Origin: JABCPH02 sp963524305
GTDB taxonomy: Bacteria > Fusobacteriota > Fusobacteriia > Fusobacteriales > Leptotrichiaceae
Reading direction: 5' to 3'
Assembly: GCA_963524305.1 (NCBI GenBank)
Contig: CAURGH010000003.1
Location: 1-64,000, forward strand
Length of the DNA: 64,000 nucleotides
Shown piece by piece: positions 44,156 through 53,845 of this stretch. A program made the translations under genes and the position numbers. The notes under the pieces are model-generated. The model was not told where the DNA came from. It ran no database searches and worked only from the letters and a program-made list of their open reading frames with translations. Within the stretch, counting starts at the first letter, position 1; the number at the start of each line of letters is the position of its first letter.

Positions 44156-44989
44156 ATGAAGATATTAGTGACAGGTGCTAATGGTTATATAGGGAAAAAT
44201 GTTGTAAAATGGTTATTAGATAATGGAAATGATGTTTTAGCAGTGGATATTAACTTGGATAAGGTTGATGAAAGAGCAGAAAAATTAACTGTTAATTTAT
44301 TTGAAAATACTGATGAATATTTAGAAATGTTTGAAGAAATCGATGTTTGCATTCATTTAGCTTGGAGAAATGGATTTGTTCACAATTCAATAACGCATCT
44401 TCAAGATATACCGAAGCATTATGAGTTTTTAGAGAAAATAGTTAAAATTGGAATAAAAAATATAAATGTTATTGGAACAATGCATGAAATAGGATATTGG
44501 GAAGGAGAAGTAAATGAAAATACTCCAACGAATCCTGTTTCTTTTTACGGAATAGCCAAAAATGCATTAAGACAATCACTAAAAGTTTTAGAGAAATCTG
44601 AAAATATTGAATTAAAATGGTTAAGAGTTTATTATATTCAAGGAGATGACAGAAATAATAATTCAATTTTTGCAAAAATTCTTCAAAAAGAAGAAGAGGG
44701 AGCGGAGAAATTTCCTTTTACTACAGGAAAAAATAAATATGATTTTATAAATGTGTTTCAATTAGCTGAGATGATTTCAAAAGCATCTTTACAAACTGAA
44801 ATAAAAGGAATTATAAACTGCTGTTCGGGTAAAGCAATTAGCCTAAAAGATAAAGTTGAAAGTTTTTTATTGGAAAATAATTTGAAAATAAAATTAGAAT
44901 ATGGAATTTTTCCTGATAGAGAATATGATTCTCCTGCATTGTGGGGAAATAATAAAAAAATAAATAGAATATTGAATAAAGGAGAATAA
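44156..44989 (+). CDS. NAD-dependent epimerase/dehydratase family protein
   Basis: A 277-residue extended SDR. The cofactor loop is VTGANGYIGKNV at about 6-17; NVIGTMHEIGY supplies the active-site region, and FYGIAKNALRQ carries the Tyr-x3-Lys catalytic pair. The length is a bit under the 310-340 of typical UDP-sugar epimerases. It probably modifies a nucleotide-linked sugar for the locus, but the reaction cannot be read from sequence. GGAGG lies before the ATG, and the rhamnan glycosyltransferase follows after four bases. Confidence 0.85.
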   Translation: MKILVTGANGYIGKNVVKWLLDNGNDVLAVDINLDKVDERAEKLTVNLFENTDEYLEMFEEIDVCIHLAWRNGFVHNSITHLQDIPKHYEFLEKIVKIGIKNINVIGTMHEIGYWEGEVNENTPTNPVSFYGIAKNALRQSLKVLEKSENIELKWLRVYYIQGDDRNNNSIFAKILQKEEEGAEKFPFTTGKNKYDFINVFQLAEMISKASLQTEIKGIINCCSGKAISLKDKVESFLLENNLKIKLEYGIFPDREYDSPALWGNNKKINRILNKGE

Positions 44990-44993
44990 AAAA

Positions 44994-46877
44994 TTGAAGA
45001 GAGTAGCAATATATTTTTTCTATGATAAAGATGGAATAGTTGATGGATATGTTGATTATTTTTTAGAAGATTTAAAAAAAAATTTAGATAGATTAATAGT
45101 TGTATGTAATGGAAAATTAACTTCTGAAGGAAGAAAGAAATTTTCTAAATACACTAGTGAAATAATTGTGAGAGAAAATAAAGGATTTGATGTTTGGGCA
45201 TATAAAGAAGGAATAGAATATATTGGTTGGGATAATTTAAAAAATTATGATGAATTAATCATGTTAAATATGACTATAATGGGACCTATTTATCCATTTA
45301 AAGAAATGTTTGATGAAATGGATAGCAGAAAAGATCTTGATTTTTGGGGAATAACAAAGTTTCATAAATTTTCAGTTGATCCGTGGGGCTTAATACAGTA
45401 TGGATATATTCCAGAACACATACAATCTCACTTTATAGCAGTTAGGAAACCAATGTTAGAAAGCTATGAATTTAAACAGCATTGGGAAAAAATGAGGATG
45501 ATAAATACATATTTTGAAAGTGTTTCCTATCATGAATCTATTTTTACGAAAAAATTTAACGATAAAGGATTTAAATCAGATACTTATGTAAATAGTAATG
45601 ATTTAAAAGATTTTACGGATCATCCAATAATAGATTATCCTAAAAAAATAATAAAGGAGGATAAATGTCCTATTTTCAAAAGAAGATCTTTTTTTAATTC
45701 TTATGATGATTTTTTGACACGTGGCATGGGAAGATCATCTCTAGAATTGTTTAAATATATTGAAAAAAATACAAATTACGATGTAAACCTTATATGGGAT
45801 AACATATTAAGAGTTGAAAATATGTACGATATAAAAAATACTTTACATCTTAATTATAATCTTCCATCAGATTATAGCTTATTAGAAGATAATAAATCAC
45901 AAAAAATAGGATTATTTTTTCATATTTATTTTGAAGATTTGATCGAAGAATGTTTTCATTATGTTTCAAATGTCCCTGAGTATACAGACATATTTATAAC
46001 AACAGATGAAGAAAATAAAAAAATAAAAATAGAAAACAAATTTTCAAAACTAAAAAATAAAGTAGATGTCAAAGTGATAGAAAATAGAGGAAGAGATGTA
46101 AGTGCTTTTCTAGTTCCGAATAGAGAAGAGATTTTAAAATATGATATAGCGTGTTTTGCTCATGATAAAAAAACAAAGCAACTTCATCCTGAATTAAAAG
46201 GTGAAGAGTTTAAATATAAATGTCTTGAAAATATATTGGGAAATAAAAATTTTGTTAACAATATAATAGATTTATTTATTAAAAATCCTAGATTAGGATT
46301 ACTGTCTCCACCAGCTCCTAATCATGCAGAATTCTATGGAAATCTTGGAAGAGAATGGGGAGAAAATTATGATATAACAATAGAACTTTTAAAAGATTTA
46401 AATATCAAATCAAATGTTGACAAAAGCAAGGCCCCAATTGCACCTTATGGAACAATGTTTTGGTTTAGACCAAAAGCAATGAAAAAATTATTAGAAAAAA
46501 CTTGGGTGTATAAAGATTTTCCTGAGGAACCAAATAAAATAGATGGGACAATATTACACGCAATAGAAAGAGCCTATCCTTTTGTTGTTCAAGAAGCTGG
46601 ATTTTATTCGGCGAATGTCTTAAATGAAGAATTCTCAAGAATAGAAATGACAAATTTAGGATTTATGCTTTCATCACTAAATAAAACATTGTATTCAAAT
46701 AAATTATTCCAGCATTATGGAATGCAATATTTTTTATTAGATTTTATGAAAAAAACTTTGGGTGGGAAATTAAAATTTCGTAATCTTTTAAAAATGTTTA
46801 TTATTTCTAAAATGCCAGAAGGAATGAGAAATTTTTTAATAAAAGTTAGAAATAAATTTAGAAGGAGAAAAAAATGA
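44994..46877 (+). CDS. Two-domain RgpF-like rhamnan glycosyltransferase
   Basis: A 627-residue cytosolic protein with two related domains of the rhamnan-synthesis F family. Domain 1 (about 1-240) has IIVRENKGFDVWAYKEGIEYI; domain 2 (about 300-560) has VIENRGRDVSAFLVPNREEI and ACFAHDKKTKQL. In streptococci RgpF extends the rhamnose backbone of cell-wall polysaccharide. The start is TTG 44994 with GGAGA upstream; no ATG lies nearby in frame. Four bases of overlap (ATGA) link it to the next gene. It is the strongest pointer to a polyrhamnose backbone in this locus. Confidence 0.88.
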   Translation: MKRVAIYFFYDKDGIVDGYVDYFLEDLKKNLDRLIVVCNGKLTSEGRKKFSKYTSEIIVRENKGFDVWAYKEGIEYIGWDNLKNYDELIMLNMTIMGPIYPFKEMFDEMDSRKDLDFWGITKFHKFSVDPWGLIQYGYIPEHIQSHFIAVRKPMLESYEFKQHWEKMRMINTYFESVSYHESIFTKKFNDKGFKSDTYVNSNDLKDFTDHPIIDYPKKIIKEDKCPIFKRRSFFNSYDDFLTRGMGRSSLELFKYIEKNTNYDVNLIWDNILRVENMYDIKNTLHLNYNLPSDYSLLEDNKSQKIGLFFHIYFEDLIEECFHYVSNVPEYTDIFITTDEENKKIKIENKFSKLKNKVDVKVIENRGRDVSAFLVPNREEILKYDIACFAHDKKTKQLHPELKGEEFKYKCLENILGNKNFVNNIIDLFIKNPRLGLLSPPAPNHAEFYGNLGREWGENYDITIELLKDLNIKSNVDKSKAPIAPYGTMFWFRPKAMKKLLEKTWVYKDFPEEPNKIDGTILHAIERAYPFVVQEAGFYSANVLNEEFSRIEMTNLGFMLSSLNKTLYSNKLFQHYGMQYFLLDFMKKTLGGKLKFRNLLKMFIISKMPEGMRNFLIKVRNKFRRRKK

Positions 46878-48457
46878 AAATTAAAAGAAAAATTGGATTA
46901 TTTTATATATTTATTTTTTATGTTATATTTATTATGACTTTAAATTATCCTAATCATCCTGATGAATACATGTATTCTTATATCTTTGGAACAGATATAA
47001 GAATATCTTATCCATTACAATTATTAATTTCTTTAAAAAAAATGTATTTTGAATGGTCTGGTAGAATTATTTCAAATTTTTTACAGCAGTTTTTTATATT
47101 TATAGGAAAAGATAGTTTTGTTGTATTAAATTCATTTATTTTTATTTTTATTTTATTTTTTAGTTCTAAATTTATATTAAAGATTTTAAAGATAGAAAAT
47201 AAATTTAGTGAATTTGATATTTTAAAAATAAATCTATTAATTTTAATGGGAGTTTGGTTTTATGTTCCTGCATTCTCACAAGATTTTATTTGGATGGTAG
47301 GAAGTCTTAATTATGCTTGGCCATTACTCTTAAATATTATTTTATTCTATTATTTTATTGAAAACAAAGATGAAAAAAATTTAGATTGGAAATATATTTT
47401 ATTGTTACTTTTAGTTGCTATTTCAAATGAAAGTGGTGTTATATTTACAGGTCTTTTTATGTTTCTAGAAATATTTCTAGAAATATTGGAATATGGTAAA
47501 TGCTCTCGAAATAAAATAAAATCACTTGTATACTTTTTTCTATTTTCGTTAATACAAGTATTAGCTCCTGGAAATATGTCAAGAATAAAGAATGAGAGTA
47601 CAGAATTTTTTCCAAAAAATACAATATCTGAAAAATTTTTTTATATAGTTAAATTAAAAGAATTTAGAATATTGATGATTTTAATAATAGTTTTCATTTT
47701 ATTAATTTTTATTTTTAAATTAAGAAAAATTAAAATTCCAATATCGTTATTAATTACTTCTATTCTAAATTTAATAGTTTTTATTTTTATCTTACCTAGA
47801 AATGAAAATAGAGCTCTTTTATATCCTATTTTTGGATTAATATTATTTTTAACAATTTTAATGTATCAAATTTTAAATGAAATTAAATACAAATATCAAA
47901 TAATAATTATATTAATAATAAGCTCATTTTTATTAATTTCTGTAATTAAAATATTAAATTACTATAGTGTAGAAATAAAATATTTGGAATCTATAAGAAA
48001 AACACAATTAGATTATTATAAATCTAGAGAAGAAAAAGAAATAGTTTTAGAAAAATATAGTAGTAAAATAAATAATATTCCTTATCGATATCAGGCTTTT
48101 GATTTTTTAGAAACTTCTCCAGAGTCATTTGCAAATTTAAAGATAGGGAAATATTTTGGATTTGATAAATTATATGCAGTAGAAAATGGTAAAAAATTAC
48201 TAGTTGTAAATTTTACACCTGAGAGTGACATTAAAACTTTGAGGTTTGATATGTACGGTATTGGATATTCTGCTTTGTATAATTTTGATAAAAAAAATTT
48301 AAAAAATAATTCTTTATTTTTAGAAATTCCAAAAGAAGTAAATCGAATAGATATACGAGGACATAATTTCATAATAAAAAATATAAAAATTTTGAAAATC
48401 TTAGATGGAAAAGAATTTGAAAGTAATGAAAATATAAGAACTATAGAAATCAGATAA
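46874..48457 (+). CDS. DUF6056-like polytopic membrane glycosyltransferase
   Basis: A 527-residue membrane protein with about ten to eleven hydrophobic segments and a C-terminal soluble domain (about 400-527). The first periplasmic loop has NYPNHPDEYMYSYIF, whose acidic pair after the first helix is typical of GT-C enzymes that use polyprenyl-phosphate sugars, and then FEWSGRIISNFL. This fits the DUF6056/GtrII type. It probably transfers a sugar from a lipid carrier to the glycan at the periplasmic side, together with the GtrA and GtrB-like proteins nearby. It overlaps the RgpF-like gene by four bases. Confidence 0.72.
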   Translation: MKIKRKIGLFYIFIFYVIFIMTLNYPNHPDEYMYSYIFGTDIRISYPLQLLISLKKMYFEWSGRIISNFLQQFFIFIGKDSFVVLNSFIFIFILFFSSKFILKILKIENKFSEFDILKINLLILMGVWFYVPAFSQDFIWMVGSLNYAWPLLLNIILFYYFIENKDEKNLDWKYILLLLLVAISNESGVIFTGLFMFLEIFLEILEYGKCSRNKIKSLVYFFLFSLIQVLAPGNMSRIKNESTEFFPKNTISEKFFYIVKLKEFRILMILIIVFILLIFIFKLRKIKIPISLLITSILNLIVFIFILPRNENRALLYPIFGLILFLTILMYQILNEIKYKYQIIIILIISSFLLISVIKILNYYSVEIKYLESIRKTQLDYYKSREEKEIVLEKYSSKINNIPYRYQAFDFLETSPESFANLKIGKYFGFDKLYAVENGKKLLVVNFTPESDIKTLRFDMYGIGYSALYNFDKKNLKNNSLFLEIPKEVNRIDIRGHNFIIKNIKILKILDGKEFESNENIRTIEIR

Positions 48458-48492
48458 AGATAGATTGTAAAGTAAAAGTTATGGAGAATAAA

Positions 48493-49428
48493 ATGAAGAA
48501 ATTAACAATAATTGCACCAATGTATAATGAAGAAAGTCTAGTTTCAAAATATTGTGAACAAGTTTTTAAAGATTTAAAGTCATTAGAAAAAAATTATGAT
48601 ATAGAGATTTTAATGATAAATGATGGATCTAAAGATAGTACTTGGAAACAAATGAATGAAATGTATAAAAAATATTATCCTAAAATAAGTTTGATTAATT
48701 TATCAAGGAATTTTGGATTAGAAGGAGCTATAAATGCGGGGTTAGAGAAGGCAAAAGGAAATATTGTGATAGCCATGGATGCAGATTTACAAGATCCACC
48801 TTCAGTAATATTGGAATTAGTAAAAAAATATGAAGAAGGTTATGATGTTGTTATAGCAAAAAGAAAAAAAAGGAAAAGTGATACATTTTTTAAAAGATTT
48901 TCAGCAAATTTATATTATAAAATTTCAGATAAGTTATCTGGAAAATTAAAATTAGAAAGAAATGCCGCTAATTTTAGATTACTTTCTAGAAAAGTAGTTA
49001 ATGAATTGAATAAATTAGAAGAAAAAAATAAAGTATTTAGAGTAACAGTTCCATTTGTAGGAATGAAAACAGCGATAGTAGAGTATGATAGAGACCAAAG
49101 ATTTTCAGGAAAAACAAAATATAATTTATTTAGTATGACAAGATATGCACTAGATGGTATTACAAGTATTTCTATAGAACCATTAAGAAAGATTTTTACA
49201 ATTTCTATATTTTCATCAATAGCAACAATATTATTATTAATTTTATCAATAATAAATTATAATCAAAAATTATATATCTTAGGATTTATAATAGGAGTTT
49301 TTTCAACTATGATATTGGTAAGTTTAACAATAATTGGCGAATATGTAGGACAAATAATGGTAGAAAGTAAAAGAAGGCCAATTTCAATTATAGATGATTA
49401 TAAAACACCAAATAATATTGAAAAATAG
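48493..49428 (+). CDS. GtrB/DPM1-type polyprenyl-phosphate glycosyltransferase
   Basis: A 311-residue GT2 enzyme with two C-terminal transmembrane segments (about 230-290). The donor-binding region includes MYNEESLVSKYCEQVF, the catalytic DxD lies in IAMDADLQDPPSVI, and RFSGKTKYNLFSMTRYALDG is a hallmark of the DPM1/GtrB group. It should load a sugar onto undecaprenyl phosphate for later transfer in the periplasm. ATG 48493 is preferred since GGAG lies just before it. It is one part of a Gtr-like set with 46874 and 53319. Confidence 0.92.
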   Translation: MKKLTIIAPMYNEESLVSKYCEQVFKDLKSLEKNYDIEILMINDGSKDSTWKQMNEMYKKYYPKISLINLSRNFGLEGAINAGLEKAKGNIVIAMDADLQDPPSVILELVKKYEEGYDVVIAKRKKRKSDTFFKRFSANLYYKISDKLSGKLKLERNAANFRLLSRKVVNELNKLEEKNKVFRVTVPFVGMKTAIVEYDRDQRFSGKTKYNLFSMTRYALDGITSISIEPLRKIFTISIFSSIATILLLILSIINYNQKLYILGFIIGVFSTMILVSLTIIGEYVGQIMVESKRRPISIIDDYKTPNNIEK

Positions 49429-49440
49429 AAGGAGGATATT

Positions 49441-50382
49441 ATGAAATATGTAAGAGTAGGTAAATCAGGATTAAAAATTACAGAAATAACATTTGGAACA
49501 GCTTTAACAGTAGGTACAGAATTTGATGAGGAGAAAAGAGTATCAGATTTAATTGATACTGCTTGGAATTTAGGAATACGATCATACGATACTTCAAATA
49601 ATTATGGAGAAGCAGAGATTTTGTTAGGGAGAGCATTGAAAAAATATAAGAGAGAAGAATATGTAGTATCAACAAAGGGCTCTTGGCCTATAGGAGAAAC
49701 ACCTTTTCATAGAGGGCTTTCACGAAAGCATATTTTATGGGCAATAGAAGAATCATTAAAAAAATTAGAATTAGATTATGTTGATTTATATTATGCACAC
49801 AGATATGATCCAGAAGTTTCAATGGAAGAAATTATAAGAACATTTAATTATCTTATAAACACAGGAAAAATAAGATATTGGGCAACATCTGAATGGCCAC
49901 TGGAAGCATTAAAAGAGTGTCATAAAGTATGTGATAAATTGAAATTAGAAAAACCAATTTTAGAACAAAGTATATATTCTTATGCAATAACCAAGATTGA
50001 AAAAAATGGAGTAAAAGATTTTTGTGATAAAAATGGAGTTGGTTTGTTAGGTTTTTCGCCATTAGCTCAAGGATTATTAACAGGAAAATACAAAAAAGAA
50101 ATTCCAAAAGATTCTAGAATTGCAAAAAGTAAAAAAATAAATTATTCTAAAACATTAGATATTTATAATCAGAATAAAAAAAGAATAGATAAGTATTTAG
50201 ATATTTGTGAAAAATACAAAGTAAAGGCTCATTATGTTGCTCTTCAATGGGTATTAAGAAAAAATATTTTTCCTGTTATGGGAGCAAGTAAACCAGAACA
50301 ATTGATCGATAATATAAATGCGCTAACAGTAGAAATACCAGAAAAATTATGGGAAGAATTAGAAAATATAAATGAAGAATAG
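49441..50382 (+). CDS. Aldo/keto reductase
   Basis: A 313-residue NADPH-dependent oxidoreductase with a TIM barrel. Family signatures: FGTALTVGTEFDEEKR near the N-terminus, the catalytic Asp/Tyr in GIRSYDTSNNYGEAEILLGRAL, Lys in VVSTKGSW and His in YVDLYYAHRYDP, and the NADPH-binding C-terminal GASKPEQLIDNI. It resembles the YajO/Kv-beta group. Within a polysaccharide locus it may reduce a keto-sugar. It lies 13 bases after the GtrB-like gene, and is followed after ten bases by the TIM-barrel epimerase gene. Confidence 0.92.
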   Translation: MKYVRVGKSGLKITEITFGTALTVGTEFDEEKRVSDLIDTAWNLGIRSYDTSNNYGEAEILLGRALKKYKREEYVVSTKGSWPIGETPFHRGLSRKHILWAIEESLKKLELDYVDLYYAHRYDPEVSMEEIIRTFNYLINTGKIRYWATSEWPLEALKECHKVCDKLKLEKPILEQSIYSYAITKIEKNGVKDFCDKNGVGLLGFSPLAQGLLTGKYKKEIPKDSRIAKSKKINYSKTLDIYNQNKKRIDKYLDICEKYKVKAHYVALQWVLRKNIFPVMGASKPEQLIDNINALTVEIPEKLWEELENINEE

Positions 50383-50391
50383 AGGTAATTT

Positions 50392-51183
50392 ATGAAATTA
50401 TCAATTTCAAATATAGCTTGGGATACATCAAATGATATTAAAATTTATGATTTGATTAAAAAATATGGATTTGAAGGATTAGAAATAGCTCCGACTAAAA
50501 TTATGGGGAAAGATCCATATGAAAAATTAAAAGAAATTAAAGAATGGAAAGAAAAAATAAAAAAAAGATATAATTTAAGAATTTCATCAATGCAATCAAT
50601 TTGGTTTGGAAGAACTGAAAATTTATTTGATTCAAAAGAAGAAGAAAATATATTAATTGATTATACAAAAAAAGCTATTGATTTTGCAAATGTAATAGAA
50701 TGTAAAAACTTGGTATTTGGTTCTCCTAAAAATAGAAATGTAAATAATGGTAAAAATAGTGAAAATCAAATAGAGATTTTTGAGACGTTGGGAGAATATG
50801 CTTATAAAAAAAATACAGTAATAGGAATGGAAGCAAATCCCAAAATATATAATACAAATTATATTAATGATACAAAATCGGCATTAAAGTTAGTAAAAAA
50901 AATAAATTCAAAAGGATTCTTATTAAATTTAGATTTAGGAACTATGATTTTGAATAATGAGAATTTATTAGAAATTTTACGAGGTAATATAAGTTATATA
51001 AATCATGTTCATATTAGTGAACCATGGCTAAAAATTATAGAAAAAAGAGAAATGCATAAAATATTAAGAAATATACTATTAGAAGAAAATTATAAAGGAT
51101 TTGTTTCTATTGAAATGGCAAAAATTGATGAAATAAAAAAAATCGAAGATGTAGTCAAATATGTTAAAAAAATTTTTGGATAA
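50392..51183 (+). CDS. Sugar phosphate isomerase/epimerase (xylose isomerase-like TIM barrel)
   Basis: A 263-residue AP-endonuclease-2-type barrel. It begins KLSISNIAWDTSNDIKIYDLIKKYGFEGLEIAPTK, the standard start of this group; metal-binding acidic and histidine residues are seen in GMEANPK, LNLDLGTM, NHVHISEPW and FVSIEMA. It probably interconverts keto- and aldo-forms or epimers of a sugar or sugar derivative. Its place between an aldo/keto reductase and an FAD oxidoreductase suggests one three-enzyme route; the substrate is unknown. Confidence 0.88.
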   Translation: MKLSISNIAWDTSNDIKIYDLIKKYGFEGLEIAPTKIMGKDPYEKLKEIKEWKEKIKKRYNLRISSMQSIWFGRTENLFDSKEEENILIDYTKKAIDFANVIECKNLVFGSPKNRNVNNGKNSENQIEIFETLGEYAYKKNTVIGMEANPKIYNTNYINDTKSALKLVKKINSKGFLLNLDLGTMILNNENLLEILRGNISYINHVHISEPWLKIIEKREMHKILRNILLEENYKGFVSIEMAKIDEIKKIEDVVKYVKKIFG

Positions 51184-51257
51184 TTTCATAAGATAATAAA
51201 ATAATAAAAATTTAAGGAGAAGTATTCAAATAAAATTTTATATTTGAAAAATTAGAT

Positions 51258-52379
51258 ATGAAAAAATATGACAAAATAATAATAGGAGCAGGAATATATG
51301 GAATGTATGCTGCAAAACGAAGTTTAGAAAAAAATCCTAATGAAAAAGTATTAATACTAGAAGTAGAAAAAGAACCATTTAATAGGGGATCTTATATAAA
51401 TCAAGCAAGACTTCATAATGGTTATCATTATCCAAGATCTTTTTCTACGGCATCAAAATCTGCAAAATATTTTAATAGATTCTATAATGATTTTAAAAAG
51501 GGGATCAATGATAAATTTGAAAAAATTTATGCGGTAGCCTCTGATTATAGTTGGGCTAACGGAGAACAATTTCAAAAATTTTGTGATAATTTAAATGTAA
51601 GATGTGATGAAATTCCTAAAGGAAAATTTTTTAATAAAAATACTATTGATAAGGCATTTTTGACACAAGAGTATTCATTTGATGCTAAGATAATTGGAAA
51701 AATATTGTATGAAGAATTAGTAAAATTAGAATGTAATTTTAAATTTGAAACGAAAATAGTGGGAATAAAAAAAGAAGAGAAAGAATATGTATTTAAAACT
51801 TCAAATGGAGAAATATATTCAGCACCATTCGTTTTAAATGCAACTTATGCAGGAATTAATATAATTCATGATTTTTTAGGATTTGAATATTTACCAATAA
51901 AATATGAATTTTGTGAAGTAATCTTATGTGAAGTTTCAGATAATATTAAAAATGTTGGATTAACAGTTATGGATGGACCTTTTTTCTCATTGATGCCATT
52001 TGGATTAACAGGTTATCATTCTATAACAACTGTTTCAAGAACACCACATTTTACAAATTATGAAAATTTACCACCGTATGACTGTTGTGGAGATGTAGAA
52101 AAGCAAAAACATCCTGAACATTCAAAAGGTTGTATTCATTGTGGAATTTTTCCAGAAACGGCATTTGAAGAAATGGTTCAAATTGCTAAGAAATATCTGA
52201 ATGAAGACATTGAAATAAAATATGTTAAGTCATTGTATACAATAAAACCTATTTTAGTTGCTTCTGAAATAGATGACTCAAGACCAACAATTATAAAACA
52301 GTATTCTCAAAGTCCAGATTTTTACACAGTATTTTCTGGGAAAATAAATACAATGTATGATTTAGATGAAATATTATAA
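51258..52379 (+). CDS. FAD-dependent oxidoreductase
   Basis: A 373-residue DAO-fold flavoenzyme. The FAD-binding loop is IIGAGIYGMYAAKRSL, with the ADP-ribose acidic residue in VLILEVEKE and the conserved FNRGSYINQARLHNGYHYPR. A C-terminal cysteine-rich segment, DCCGDVEKQKHPEHSKGCIHCG, is unusual for the group and could bind a metal or form disulfides. No signal peptide is present. It likely oxidises or reduces a sugar or amine in the glycan pathway. It follows the isomerase gene by 74 bases. Confidence 0.87.
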   Translation: MKKYDKIIIGAGIYGMYAAKRSLEKNPNEKVLILEVEKEPFNRGSYINQARLHNGYHYPRSFSTASKSAKYFNRFYNDFKKGINDKFEKIYAVASDYSWANGEQFQKFCDNLNVRCDEIPKGKFFNKNTIDKAFLTQEYSFDAKIIGKILYEELVKLECNFKFETKIVGIKKEEKEYVFKTSNGEIYSAPFVLNATYAGINIIHDFLGFEYLPIKYEFCEVILCEVSDNIKNVGLTVMDGPFFSLMPFGLTGYHSITTVSRTPHFTNYENLPPYDCCGDVEKQKHPEHSKGCIHCGIFPETAFEEMVQIAKKYLNEDIEIKYVKSLYTIKPILVASEIDDSRPTIIKQYSQSPDFYTVFSGKINTMYDLDEIL

Positions 52380-52395
52380 TAGTATGGAGGAAAAA

Positions 52396-53307
52396 ATGAT
52401 AAAAAATTTGGAACAAAATTATGTGTCAGTTGTTTTAGTCATAAATGATGATGATGATAGCCAAGTGGAAAAAAAGATAAAGGAAATAAAAAAAGTTTTA
52501 GATAATAATTTTAAGAGCAGTGAAATTGTAATAGTAGATAATACAACTAAAGTAGATTCTCTAGAGTCATTGAAATCTTTAAACTTTAAACATACAGAAA
52601 TTAAGTTACCTATAAAACATAGAACACAACAGGCTTTAAATGCAGGAACTGCAATAGCAATAGGAGATTATATTGTTGAAATAGAAGATATTTCTTTTGA
52701 TATAGACTACAATAAAATAATTGAAATGTATAGAAAAAGTCAAGAAGGATATGACTTTGTATTTTTAACACCAAAAAAATCAAGAAGATCTTCAAAAATA
52801 TTTTATAATATTTTAAATAAATATTTTAAAAATTCATTTAATGAAGATATTAATTCATCTGTTATGACTTTATCATCAAGAAGAGGTCAAAATAAAGTAG
52901 CAGAAGTAGGAAAAAGAATTATTAATAGAAATGTTGCATATGTTCTTTCAGGATTGAAAAGTTCTTATATAGTAGTAGATATGGATTATAAAAATAATAG
53001 AGGATTTTCAGAAAATTTAATGTTAATGTTTGATACATTAATTTATTACACAGATGCAATTATGTTATTTACTCAAAGATTAGCTTTTGGATTTTTTATA
53101 TTATTTGGATTAGGAGTAATTTATAGTATAATCACAAAAATTGTAAGAGAGACAGTAGAAGGATGGGCATCATTATTTATAATATTGAACTTAGGATTCT
53201 TTGGTATATTCTTTATTTTAAGTATTGTAATAAGATATTTACATCATATTTTACAAAATTCATTAAATACAAAAGATTATATTTATAGATCTGTAGATAA
53301 AAAATAA
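52396..53307 (+). CDS. GT2-like membrane protein, probable pseudoenzyme
   Basis: A 303-residue protein with the DPM1/GtrB layout: a GT-A domain and two C-terminal transmembrane segments (about 224-285). The acceptor-binding stretch HRTQQALNAGTAIAIGDYIV matches the usual FGKEAALxAGLxxAxGD region, but the catalytic DADLQDPP is replaced by IEDISFDID and the later GKTKYN motif is missing. It is probably not an active transferase and may be a partner or regulator of the true GtrB-like enzyme. ATG 52396 has GGAGG directly upstream. GtrA follows after 11 bases. Confidence 0.7.
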   Translation: MIKNLEQNYVSVVLVINDDDDSQVEKKIKEIKKVLDNNFKSSEIVIVDNTTKVDSLESLKSLNFKHTEIKLPIKHRTQQALNAGTAIAIGDYIVEIEDISFDIDYNKIIEMYRKSQEGYDFVFLTPKKSRRSSKIFYNILNKYFKNSFNEDINSSVMTLSSRRGQNKVAEVGKRIINRNVAYVLSGLKSSYIVVDMDYKNNRGFSENLMLMFDTLIYYTDAIMLFTQRLAFGFFILFGLGVIYSIITKIVRETVEGWASLFIILNLGFFGIFFILSIVIRYLHHILQNSLNTKDYIYRSVDKK

Positions 53308-53318
53308 GTTGGTGAAAT

Positions 53319-53753
53319 ATGAGTTTGATAAAAAAGTTAGCAAATAAGGAGACAGTTTTATATCTTATTTTTGGAGTATTAGCGACAGTTTTAAATATAG
53401 TTTTGTTTTATTTATTTATAAATGTTTGGAAAATTTCAACAGGATTAGGAAACATAATTGATACAATTGTCTGTATTTTATTTCAATATTTCACTAATAG
53501 AATATGGGTTTTTGAAAGCAAAAATACTGGTAAAGAAGCTATAAAAGAATTTATACAATTTATATTAGCAAGAGGAGTGACTGCAATTATTGATCAGATT
53601 TTTGTTGTAGTTGGAATAGATTTTTTTGTAGCAAAGTATATTATTTTTAGTCAACAGAAAATCTTTAGTGTAGGAATTAAAATCTTATCTAATATTATAG
53701 TAATTGTGTTAAATTATATTTTTTCAAAGATATTTGTTTTTAAAGAAAATTAA
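53319..53753 (+). CDS. GtrA-family membrane protein
   Basis: A 144-residue protein with four hydrophobic segments. LIFGVLATVLNIVLFYLFI and QYFTNRIWVFESK are the hallmark stretches of the GtrA/PF04138 family. GtrA proteins are believed to flip undecaprenyl-phosphate sugars across the inner membrane for serotype conversion or arabinan decoration. Here it is next to a GtrB-like pair and a few genes from a GT-C-like protein, which matches a three-part Gtr system. Confidence 0.92.
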   Translation: MSLIKKLANKETVLYLIFGVLATVLNIVLFYLFINVWKISTGLGNIIDTIVCILFQYFTNRIWVFESKNTGKEAIKEFIQFILARGVTAIIDQIFVVVGIDFFVAKYIIFSQQKIFSVGIKILSNIIVIVLNYIFSKIFVFKEN

Positions 53754-53845
53754 ATTAAAAATTATATTTTAAATTACACTTTTAATAAAATAATTTAAGC
53801 ATAAATTGTAGTTAAATAAAAAAATAATAATAAGAAAAGGAAGAA

